A stretch of 7,212 nt of DNA from Chloroflexota bacterium (GTDB lineage Bacteria > Chloroflexota > Limnocylindria > Limnocylindrales > CSP1-4), in the NCBI GenBank assembly GCA_025355255.1, contig JANYAA010000060.1, forward strand, positions 1-7,212, in the 5' to 3' direction. Below are positions 1-5,904 of the stretch, piece after piece; the first letter of the stretch is position 1, and each line of letters opens with the position of its first letter. A model generated the notes under the pieces. The model was not told the origin of the DNA. It made no database searches and worked only from the letters and a program-made list of their open reading frames with translations. Made by a program: the position numbers and the translations under genes.

Positions 1-953
1 CCAACGGCGCGGCGCGGGTTCCCGTACGAGGCCAGGACCAGCGAGACATCGGACATCTCCTCGGCCGGGTTCTCGCTGCCGATGTAGACGTGGACGGAGC
101 CCGTGCCCGCCACCGCGGCGATAAGGCGGGCGAGGTAGGCCCGATCCTCCAGTGCGGCGAACACGCGGCGCAGCTTCTCGCTCTGAGCAAACTCGGGCGC
201 GGCCATGACGTTGAGCAGCCCGTCGCTGAAGAGCTCCTCGATGGCGGCGGCGTCAAACTCGTGCAGGGTGCGGACCACGCGCTCGCCCAGGCGCCGGGTC
301 ATGGGCGTCGTGGGGTCGTCGTCCGGCAGGCTGGCCAGGGCGGCCTCGGCCTCCTCGGCGGTGGCGCCGTCCAGCAGCGCGTTGAGGTGCGCGGCGACCG
401 AGCTCAACTCGTCCTGCTCCGTGGCGGTCTCGAGCGTGCAGATCACCTGCTTGAGCGCGCCCTCGCGCAGGACCAGGATGAGGCTGGCGAGGCGGTCCGA
501 GATGGACACGAGGTCCAGACGGCGCAGGTGCGCAGAGGCGGCCTTCGCCGGGGTTGCGATGCCCGCGGCCCGTGTGACGGACGCGAGCGTGGTGGCGGCC
601 AGGCGGAACCAGTGCTCGCTTGCGTATTCCACCTGGCCAAACTGGTGGCGGATCATCAGCTGCTCAACCGCTGGGAGCGGCACGCTGTCCACGATGGACT
701 CGACGTAGTAGCGATAGCCGTGCTCAGTAGGGATGCGGCCCGCCGACGTGTGGGGGTGCGTCAGGAGGCCCGCGAACTCAAGCTCGGCAAGCACGGCGCG
801 AACCGTGGCGCTGGACACGCCGATCCGATAGCGCTCGACAAGCGCCTGGCTTGCCACCGGCTGCGCGGTGGTGACGTATTCCTCGATGACGGCCCGGAGG
901 ATCGCCTGCGATCGGAGGTCCAGGGGGCCGTCGGTGCGTGCTCGCCGCGCCAT
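1..953 (-). CDS. hrcA: HrcA, heat-inducible transcription repressor (3' end outside window)
   Basis: HrcA represses class I heat-shock operons (groE, dnaK/dnaJ) by binding CIRCE operators in the cytoplasm; GroEL assists its folding, coupling repression to unfolded-protein load. The reading frame is open from ATG at 953 to the left edge, 317 codons; the family is usually about 340, so only the extreme C-terminus is missing. An N-terminal winged helix (about residues 15-80) carries SSATVRAVLAELE and the hallmark HPHTSAGRIPTEHGYRYYV (residues 66-84). The C-terminal end shows the GAF-like domain motif VHVYIGSENP (287-296). The start is fixed by AGAGAGG at 959-965, five bases before the ATG. A perfect CIRCE lies just upstream, so the gene is autoregulated. 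One oddity: family members usually have Asn after the Arg of the recognition helix (TIRNE), whereas this protein has Ala (TVRAV). dnaJ would be expected next, beyond the left edge. Confidence 0.95.
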   Translation of the reverse strand, partial: MARRARTDGPLDLRSQAILRAVIEEYVTTAQPVASQALVERYRIGVSSATVRAVLAELEFAGLLTHPHTSAGRIPTEHGYRYYVESIVDSVPLPAVEQLMIRHQFGQVEYASEHWFRLAATTLASVTRAAGIATPAKAASAHLRRLDLVSISDRLASLILVLREGALKQVICTLETATEQDELSSVAAHLNALLDGATAEEAEAALASLPDDDPTTPMTRRLGERVVRTLHEFDAAAIEELFSDGLLNVMAAPEFAQSEKLRRVFAALEDRAYLARLIAAVAGTGSVHVYIGSENPAEEMSDVSLVLASYGNPRRAV

Positions 954-972
954 TCGGTCCTCTCTTCGAGTA

Positions 973-1001
973 GTTAGCACTCACGATGCGAGAGTGCTAA
1001 C
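973..1001 (-). promoter_or_regulatory. CIRCE operator of hrcA
   Basis: Perfect inverted repeat GTTAGCACTC-N9-GAGTGCTAAC. It contains the exact CIRCE consensus TTAGCACTC-N9-GAGTGCTAA with the correct 9-base spacer, plus one extra matched pair outside. It lies 19 bases upstream of the hrcA start codon and just downstream of the predicted promoter, so bound HrcA would block early transcription; the hairpin would also be in the 5' leader of the mRNA. Confidence 0.97.
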
Positions 1002-1013
1002 GCCCGTGCCGAG

Positions 1014-1043
1014 AGTCTAGCGCCGCGCCGCGCGGGGTGTCAA
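1014..1043 (-). promoter_or_regulatory. Sigma-70-like promoter of hrcA
   Basis: Reading the minus strand, there is an exact -35 hexamer TTGACA (1043-1038), an 18-base spacer and a -10-like TAGACT (1019-1014; 4 of 6 matches to TATAAT). Transcription would begin near 1007, immediately before CIRCE, the standard arrangement for HrcA-controlled genes. The promoter lies about 45 bp from the left end of the insertion sequence and appears undamaged, so hrcA need not depend on read-through from hemW. Confidence 0.7.
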
Positions 1044-1088
1044 CGGGTGGGTGGGACGGCAGGGCCTTTGCCTACAGACAACTCGACC

Positions 1089-1110
1089 TGTCTGCCTATA
1101 GAACTGACGG
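1089..1110 (+). repeat. Left terminal inverted repeat of the insertion sequence
   Basis: Contains AACTGACG (1102-1109), matched by CGTCAGTT at 2085-2092. The segment TGCCTATAGA (1093-1102) also recurs nearly exactly just outside as TGCCTACAGA (1069-1078), which could be an extra transposase-binding site. Confidence 0.5.
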
Positions 1111-1152
1111 ACGTCGTGTACACATTCGGGCCTCCGGCAACGAGGAGGACCG

Positions 1153-2148
1153 ATGACCGACCGAGAGCTCGACCGCCGAGCCGCGCACCGCCTGGCCGTG
1201 ATCCGCCACGCGCAGGAGGTGACCGGCAACGTCAGCAAGACGTGCCGCTACTACGGGATCACCCGCCAGGCCGACTACAAGTGGCTGCGCCGGTTCGAGG
1301 CGGGCGGTGTCGCGGCGCAGCGTGACGGCAGCTCGCGCCCGCACTCGAGCCCGAACGCCACGCAGGCGGACCTCGTCGGCAAGGTCGTCTACCTGCGCCA
1401 GACCTACCACTTCGGGCCGCACAAGATCGCGATGTACCTCGAGCGGTACCACGACGTCCGGCTCAGCCCGTCGGGGATCTGGCGGATTCTCAAGCGCCTC
1501 GACATGAGCCGCCTGCCGGCCAACCAGCGCTACCGCCGCCACAAGGACCGCTGGAAGCGCTACGAGAGGCCCCAGCCGGGCTCGCGCGTCCAGATCGACG
1601 TCAAGTTCATCGCCCCGCTGCCCGGCTCCCGGAAGACGCACTACCAGTACACCGCGATCGACGACTGCACCCGGATCCGCGTCCTGCGCGCCCACGACCG
1701 GTGCAACCAGGGGACCTCGATCCGGTTCCTCGACGGGGTGCTCGCCCGCCTCCCGTTCCGGGTCGAGACCGTCCAGACAGACAACGGGGCCGAGTTCCGG
1801 TCGGGCTTCCACTACCACAGGCTCGACCGGGGGATCGGCCACGTCTACATCCGCCCCGCGACGCCGCGGCCCAACGGCAAGGTCGAGCGGTCCCGCCGCA
1901 TCGACGCGAGCGAGTTCTACAAGCTGCTCGAGGGCGTCGTGGTCGACGAGTCGGGCCTCTTCGCCGAGCGGCTCCAGGAGTGGGAGCACTTCTACAACTT
2001 CGACCGCCCGCATGGGGGCCTCGGCGGCCAGACGCCCTACGAGAGACTGCGCCAGAAGACCGGGGCGACGGTGCGACCGGCCATCGTCAGTTGCACAGCT
2101 AGTGGCCGGCCGGTCGCACCCGATGCCGCCTACGGCATGGAGCGCTGA
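1153..2148 (+). CDS. DDE transposase of an IS481/IS3-like element (rve integrase core)
   Basis: Catalyses cut and strand transfer of its insertion sequence. The 331-residue product has an N-terminal helix-turn-helix (about residues 23-48), a linker helical region (70-118), and an RNase-H-fold integrase core with the full catalytic triad: D149 (QIDVKF), D210 (QTDNGAEF) and E245 (RPNGKVERS), with 34 residues between the last two as expected for a DD(34-35)E enzyme. The conserved EFY and YNFDRPHGGLGGQTPYERL segments follow. Start chosen at the ATG at 1153 because GAGGAGG lies five bases upstream. No frameshift or internal stop is visible, so it may be active. The conserved protein ends near residue 305; the last 15 or so residues come from reading through the right end of the element and converge on the 3' end of the lipoprotein gene. 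Assignment to IS481 rather than another IS3-like group is by motif memory. Confidence 0.9.
   Translation: MTDRELDRRAAHRLAVIRHAQEVTGNVSKTCRYYGITRQADYKWLRRFEAGGVAAQRDGSSRPHSSPNATQADLVGKVVYLRQTYHFGPHKIAMYLERYHDVRLSPSGIWRILKRLDMSRLPANQRYRRHKDRWKRYERPQPGSRVQIDVKFIAPLPGSRKTHYQYTAIDDCTRIRVLRAHDRCNQGTSIRFLDGVLARLPFRVETVQTDNGAEFRSGFHYHRLDRGIGHVYIRPATPRPNGKVERSRRIDASEFYKLLEGVVVDESGLFAERLQEWEHFYNFDRPHGGLGGQTPYERLRQKTGATVRPAIVSCTASGRPVAPDAAYGMER
2070..2120. repeat. 13-bp perfect inverted repeat straddling the right end of the insertion sequence
   Basis: GGTGCGACCGGCC (2070-2082) and GGCCGGTCGCACC (2108-2120) are exact reverse complements separated by 25 bases. The loop contains the octamer CGTCAGTT of the right terminal repeat. 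No T-run follows on either strand, so it is not a standard intrinsic terminator, although a G+C-rich hairpin between converging genes could still slow polymerase. The left arm codes for part of the transposase C-terminus; the right arm is at or beyond the predicted element end. Confidence 0.75.
2085..2102 (-). repeat. Right terminal inverted repeat of the insertion sequence
   Basis: CGTCAGTT (2085-2092) is the exact reverse complement of the octamer at 1102-1109, and the next ten bases match the left repeat only partly. It lies inside the 3' part of the transposase reading frame, so the frame runs through the element's end into flanking DNA. Confidence 0.5.
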
Positions 2149-2600
2149 TAGCAGCTTCCGAAGAGACTTCCCACGGCGAAATAGGGATCGCCGACAGTAC
2201 CGGCGTGGTCGAACCGATTCACCTGGGGCAGGGTGATCATCGCGCCCGACTCAGCAACCACGCGGCTGACCTCGTCTCGAAGAATAGGGCCGGGTCCGAA
2301 AGCGAGGCTGAATCCTTGCGGCCAGACGACGTAGAGGCGCGTGCCGTCCTTCGCGACCAGCCACGACTTGTCGCCGGCCGCACTCTGGTCGCCGGCCAGG
2401 TCCCCGACAACGGGCTCAACCGCCAGTGAGACCGGGCAGAGGTTGTCGTCGCCAGGCGCAGGTGTGCGCACGACATACGTCCTGAGCCCTGTAGAAATCC
2501 CGACCGAACCCGTTGCGCAGGCCGCGAGTCCCAACATCAGTGCCCCGAGGAGCGTTCCGCTGAGCGCGCTCGCCCCGCGACCGATGCTCAAAGTCCGCAT
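2130..2600 (-). CDS. Small secreted lipoprotein of unknown function
   Basis: I do not recognise a family. The 156-residue protein has a short N-terminal region with R2 and R8, a hydrophobic stretch (about 12-27) and a good lipobox LAAC with the acylated cysteine at position 28; the mature part of about 129 residues would be anchored on the outer face of the cytoplasmic membrane. Two further cysteines (C55 and C149) could form a disulfide. The first 13 bases overlap the end of the upstream serine protease gene (ATGCGGACTTTGA contains both start and stop). There is only a weak ribosome-binding site, so translation is probably coupled to the protease. The gene's 3' end lies about 25 bp outside the insertion sequence and appears intact. 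Possible roles are chaperone, inhibitor or membrane partner for the protease; this is inference from context only. Confidence 0.75.
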   Translation of the reverse strand: MRTLSIGRGASALSGTLLGALMLGLAACATGSVGISTGLRTYVVRTPAPGDDNLCPVSLAVEPVVGDLAGDQSAAGDKSWLVAKDGTRLYVVWPQGFSLAFGPGPILRDEVSRVVAESGAMITLPQVNRFDHAGTVGDPYFAVGSLFGSCYQRSMP

Positions 2601-3946
2601 GAACTCGTAATGCAGACCTTGACGTCGAGGGCGTACTCGACGTTGTCAATGCCCGCGTACACGGCGTGGTAGCCGTACGACGTGTCTGCGAAATCGACCA
2701 CGCCCAGTGCCGTGAAGCCATAGCGGACCGGTGAGCCGCTGTCGCCCCCAGTCGTCGAGCGGTTGATGCGCATCAGGTCGGTGAAGTGTTGGACCTTGCC
2801 GTCGAACCGCGACGTCGTACCGCTGATTCCGATCGCCTCGACCTGACCACAAGTGTTGCCACTGACCCGCCCAACGAAGCACGCCGTGTGGCCCACTACC
2901 TGCAATAGCGTCCCCTCGGTCGAGTCAACGGGAAGGGCCTTCTGCGTGTCGCTGTTGTAGAGAAGGTTGAACGGAGCTGTGAGATTCGACGAACTGGTAA
3001 GCGGGGCGCGCAGAGCGTCCGCCTTCTGATTGCCCAAGAGGTCGTAGGTGTTCCTGTTGACGTACGTGCTTACGGTCGTGCCGTCGTGCATCGCCGACTG
3101 ACTCAAAGTGGCGCAGTGGCCAGCGGAGACTAGATTGAGCTGCGCAATGAAGTTCGTCTTGGCGATGAATCCCCAAGTGCAAGCTTGGTTTGGGAAATTG
3201 ACGTTGATCGCGGCGCGGTACGGCGTGCATGACGCGCGGGATGTGCACGAGACCGGCGCTAGCGTGATCGCCTCCACCCGGACAGGTATGCCATACGTCC
3301 GCCCGATCTCCTCGGCCGCCTGGACGGAGCCGTCGACGACCAGTTCGTTGTTGGGGATGTCGACATAGGAAGCCGAGACGCCCAGCTCCGTCTCCTCGCC
3401 GGTGATTGCCCGCTGCGCGGATCTCAGTGCCGCCAGGGGCAGGGCAGAATGAGCCAGAGCAAGATCCATCCCAACGGGCGTCAAGTCGCGGATCGCCTGG
3501 AGATCGGATGACGCCGTCGAGTCGGTGATACCCACCCAGACCCTGAGTCCACCTCCGGGGTGGTCAAACCAGATGCCGCCGAACGAGTCGTCGTGAGCAT
3601 CGACGTAGGCGATCAACTCGCGGCTCGCCTTCTCAAGGGAGAGGCGGTCCCACATGACACGGGTCTCGTCCGGAGTGAGAGGCCCACCGAAGTCGAGCGC
3701 CACACCGGGGCTCTGGAGGATGGCGGTCACAGTACGTGCGTCGGCGGGAAACCCGAGCGCGGCCCTCATGTCCATCGCCAGTTCGAGGCTCGTCGCTGTG
3801 GCTGGCTGCGGTACCCCGTCAGCTGCGAACACCGCCGCGTCGGCACCGGGAGACAGAAGCCCCAGTACGACGACCGCGGCAACAACGGGTCCTGTTGCAT
3901 GCCGCAACTCAGCTGGCCACCCATGGCCCAACGGTTTCCCGCCCAT
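2588..3946 (-). CDS. Secreted trypsin-like serine protease (S1 family) with N-terminal pro-region
   Basis: Predicted exported endopeptidase of 452 residues. An N-terminal signal peptide has a hydrophobic core VVAAVVVLGLL (about residues 21-31) and likely cleavage after ADA. A pro-region of roughly 190 residues follows, with GGIWFDHPGGGLRVWVG (123-139) and an LVVDGSV segment, a layout seen in actinobacterial S1 proteases that need a foldase propeptide. The chymotrypsin-fold domain shows the triad: H277 in VSAGHC, D310 in KADALRAPL, and S403 in TTGGDSGSPV. C256 and C278 match the conserved disulfide around the catalytic His, and other cysteines lie at 234, 240, 356, 366, 445 and 450, consistent with an extracellular protein. 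The frame is open upstream to 4213, but I place the start at 3946 because the signal peptide begins there, GGGGG lies five bases before it, and the upstream part overlaps transposase remnant. The substrate is unknown. Confidence 0.9.
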   Translation of the reverse strand: MGGKPLGHGWPAELRHATGPVVAAVVVLGLLSPGADAAVFAADGVPQPATATSLELAMDMRAALGFPADARTVTAILQSPGVALDFGGPLTPDETRVMWDRLSLEKASRELIAYVDAHDDSFGGIWFDHPGGGLRVWVGITDSTASSDLQAIRDLTPVGMDLALAHSALPLAALRSAQRAITGEETELGVSASYVDIPNNELVVDGSVQAAEEIGRTYGIPVRVEAITLAPVSCTSRASCTPYRAAINVNFPNQACTWGFIAKTNFIAQLNLVSAGHCATLSQSAMHDGTTVSTYVNRNTYDLLGNQKADALRAPLTSSSNLTAPFNLLYNSDTQKALPVDSTEGTLLQVVGHTACFVGRVSGNTCGQVEAIGISGTTSRFDGKVQHFTDLMRINRSTTGGDSGSPVRYGFTALGVVDFADTSYGYHAVYAGIDNVEYALDVKVCITSSCGL

Positions 3947-4084
3947 CTGAACCCCCAACCTCAGATTCACCGCGCTCGCCCACAGTAACTGGATGAGCCA
4001 TCCGCAATGTAGCACAAGCAGACCCGAGCTCTGCGACTGTCCCGGCCATCGCGCCCTCATCTTCCGGGCGCCGATGCGTCTTGT

Positions 4085-4660
4085 CCTGGTCTGGTGGGTG
4101 TCAACGCGAACCGGCGGGCGCCTCCTGGTCAGCGGCGACCTTGCCAGGCTCGTCACGGCGGTGCAGCACGAACTGCCCGGGCCGGCCTGACAGCGGTGCA
4201 GGGTGCGCTTCACACGAGACGCACAGACTCCGTGCGGCGGAGCGCGCGGAGCATGGTCGCAAGCGCGATCCCCTCGGCGTTCGAGTAGCCGACGAGGCCT
4301 CGGCGCGGCGGCAGTTCGACCGCGTCATCGCCTCGATAGCCAGGCGTACCCGCGGAACGCACCGCAGACGGATCCGCAGCACCAATCCGCTCGAGCGGCT
4401 CAACAATGAGATGGAGTGCCGAACCGGCGTGGTCGGGATCTTCGCCAACCAGGCGAGCGTTGTCGCTCCGTAGGCACGGTGCTCGCCGAGCAGGGCGGCG
4501 GCTGGCAGAACGGCCGGTGCACTTCCGGCCGGAGAGGAGGACGGCGATGAACGCCGTCTCCATCGAGGAGGTGGGCCGTCGCTCCTCCTCGCAAGCTGAC
4601 CGGACCGGCGTGAGTACCACGGGCTGTTTCACCACGCCATGGGACTTGACCCCCTGCGAC
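4085..4660 (+). pseudogene. Decayed IS256-family (Mutator-type) transposase remnant
   Basis: Family motifs appear in order but in different frames. GVNANRR (near 4096) may match the core GVNADG region. QRCRVRFTRD (about 4191-4220) matches the conserved WQRCRVHFMRN segment. SARSMVASAIPSAFE (about 4240-4288) and ASARRQFDRVIASIA (about 4295-4341) follow, then STNPLERLN and RTGVVGIF (about 4380-4443), which are diagnostic. A last frame change gives VGTVLAEQ and a tryptophan near 4470. At least three frameshifts, stops at the frame joins and the loss of the N-terminal half make it non-functional. CACCACGCCATGGGACTTGACC (split: CACCACG then GGGACTTGACC, 4630-4651) may be the old right end of the element. 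The 5' limit is uncertain. Confidence 0.8.
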
Positions 4661-4689
4661 GCTAACAATCCGGATCGGCGGGCACGACG

Positions 4690-5904
4690 TCAGACCAGGC
4701 GTGAGAACAGCTCGTTCGAGAGCAGTCGGCCGCGCGTCGTGAGCCGGACGGCGTCACCGGCCGTCTCGAGGATTCCGACGCCCAGCGCCCAGGCGAGGTG
4801 CGGCGCCAGCGGCGAGTCGGGCGATGACGCCTCGGCCAGCAGCAGGCCTGTGTCCAGCCGCAGCGCGAGGATCACGCGCTCAGCCGCCGCGTCCACTCCG
4901 CCCACCACCTCCGACCCGCCCGGCGGCAACGCCGGTGTCGGGCCAGACAGCGCCCGCAGGTACCCGTCCAGCCGGGCCGCGTTCCAGCGCCGGACCACCC
5001 CGTCAAACGCGTGGGCGCCGGGCCCAACCGCCTCGTACGGCTGCCGCTGCCAGTACACAAGGTTGTGGCGGCTCTCGTGGCCGGCGCGGGCCCAGTTGGA
5101 GATCTCATAGCCGCGGAACCCGGCCTCAGTCAGACGCGCAACCGCGAGCCGGTACTGCTCCTCCGCACGATCCTCGGACTGCTCGAGCACAGCCGCAGAA
5201 CGCCATCGGCGCGCGCCAGCACGGGTCGGCAGGTGATCGCCCAGCGGCCCCGTCAGCCCTTCGAGGTCCGGATCGTCCAGCGTAAGCGCATACGCGGACA
5301 CATGGTCAACGCCAAGGGCCAGCACGGAGTCCAGCGTGGCTCCCCAGGCGGACACAGACTGCCCGGGCACGTCGTACAGCACATCAACCGAAACTGACTG
5401 GATCCCGGCCGCCCGCGCCTCCTCGACAGCCGCCGCAACGTCGCGAACCGTATGCCGCCTCCCAAGGCGCCGCAGCAGCGCAGGCTCCAACGCCTGGACG
5501 CCCAGCGACAGCCGGTTGACCCCGGCCGCAGCCAGCGCCGCGGCTGAGCCGCGCTCGTCGGGCCCCGGGTTCGATTCGATCGTCACTTCGGCATCGGGCG
5601 CGATCCCAAAGCGGGCACGAACCAGCCCCAGGACAGCGGCGATCGACGACGACGGCAGCAGCGTTGGCGTGCCGCCGCCGATGTAGACGGTCGCCAAGCT
5701 GGGCCGATCGCCGCCGACGGGTCCAAACGCAACGTCGGCCGCATCGGCCCGCAGGGAGATCTCCGTCAGCAGCCCCGCAACATACGCGTCAACGCGTGAG
5801 GCCGGTCCACGCGCCGCCGACCCCGCGTACACCACGAAGTCGCAGTATGGGCACAGCGAGATGCAGAACGGGATATGGATGTAGAGCGCGACCGGTGCCG
5901 TCAG
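4690..5904 (-). CDS. hemW: HemW, radical SAM haem chaperone (HemN-like)
   Basis: HemW binds haem and a [4Fe-4S] cluster and delivers haem to respiratory enzymes; it is often misannotated as oxygen-independent coproporphyrinogen oxidase. The 404-residue frame begins LTAPVALYIHIPFC. The cluster motif CxxxCxxC is at C14, C18 and C21 (CISLCPYC). The next position is F23, not the fourth cysteine of true HemN, which supports HemW. GGGTPTLL (76-83), NRLSLGVQALEP, DVLYDVPGQS, YEISNWARAGHESRHNLVYW and GPGAHAF are all family hallmarks, and a C-terminal winged-helix region ends with LTTRGRLLSNELF. Any start at a standard codon (the first is GTG at 5835) would delete the cluster motif. The only sensible start is CTG at 5904-5902, which overlaps the TGA of the upstream gene by 4 bases and has GAGG eight bases before it. 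Confidence 0.93.
   Translation of the reverse strand: MTAPVALYIHIPFCISLCPYCDFVVYAGSAARGPASRVDAYVAGLLTEISLRADAADVAFGPVGGDRPSLATVYIGGGTPTLLPSSSIAAVLGLVRARFGIAPDAEVTIESNPGPDERGSAAALAAAGVNRLSLGVQALEPALLRRLGRRHTVRDVAAAVEEARAAGIQSVSVDVLYDVPGQSVSAWGATLDSVLALGVDHVSAYALTLDDPDLEGLTGPLGDHLPTRAGARRWRSAAVLEQSEDRAEEQYRLAVARLTEAGFRGYEISNWARAGHESRHNLVYWQRQPYEAVGPGAHAFDGVVRRWNAARLDGYLRALSGPTPALPPGGSEVVGGVDAAAERVILALRLDTGLLLAEASSPDSPLAPHLAWALGVGILETAGDAVRLTTRGRLLSNELFSRLV

Larger units (their letters stand above)
1089..2107 (+). mobile_element. IS481/IS3-like insertion sequence, about 1 kb (ends approximate)
   Basis: A single DDE transposase gene is bracketed by short imperfect terminal inverted repeats. The left end has TGTCTGCCTATAGAACTGACG from 1089. 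The right end has CGTCAGTTGCACAGCTAG (2085-2102). The two share the inner octamer AACTGACG exactly, with scattered matches outside it. The outer limits are uncertain by about 10 bases because the repeats diverge outward, and I found no convincing target-site duplication. The element sits between the hrcA promoter and the lipoprotein gene, in the opposite orientation to both. Confidence 0.65.

Noticed and set aside
90..977. 295-codon plus-strand open frame across hrcA
   Set aside because: It is antisense to an unmistakable hrcA, is made of Gly/Arg/Ala-rich sequence with no family motif, and runs into the CIRCE element; it is a by-product of high G+C.
1096..2013. 305-codon minus-strand open frame across the transposase
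   Set aside because: Antisense to the DDE transposase, repetitive Val/Ala/Leu/Arg/Asp composition, no recognisable motif or ribosome-binding site.
2070..2120. Intrinsic terminator between the transposase and lipoprotein genes
   Set aside because: The stem is strong, but the loop is 25 bases and no T-run follows on either strand.
3947..4213. 89-residue upstream extension of the serine protease
   Set aside because: It has an Arg-rich composition unlike an export signal and overlaps transposase remnant; a normal signal peptide begins at the ATG at 3946.
1089..4660. Composite transposon carrying the protease-lipoprotein unit
   Set aside because: The two bracketing elements belong to different families and one is decayed, so they cannot act as paired ends.
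4406..5110. 234-codon plus-strand open frame reaching into hemW
   Set aside because: Its first part is out-of-frame IS256 remnant and the rest is antisense to hemW with low-complexity Arg/Ser/Pro sequence.
4690..5904. Oxygen-independent coproporphyrinogen III oxidase (HemN)
   Set aside because: The fourth cysteine of the HemN CxxxCxxCxC motif is replaced by Phe, and the lepA-hrcA context fits HemW.
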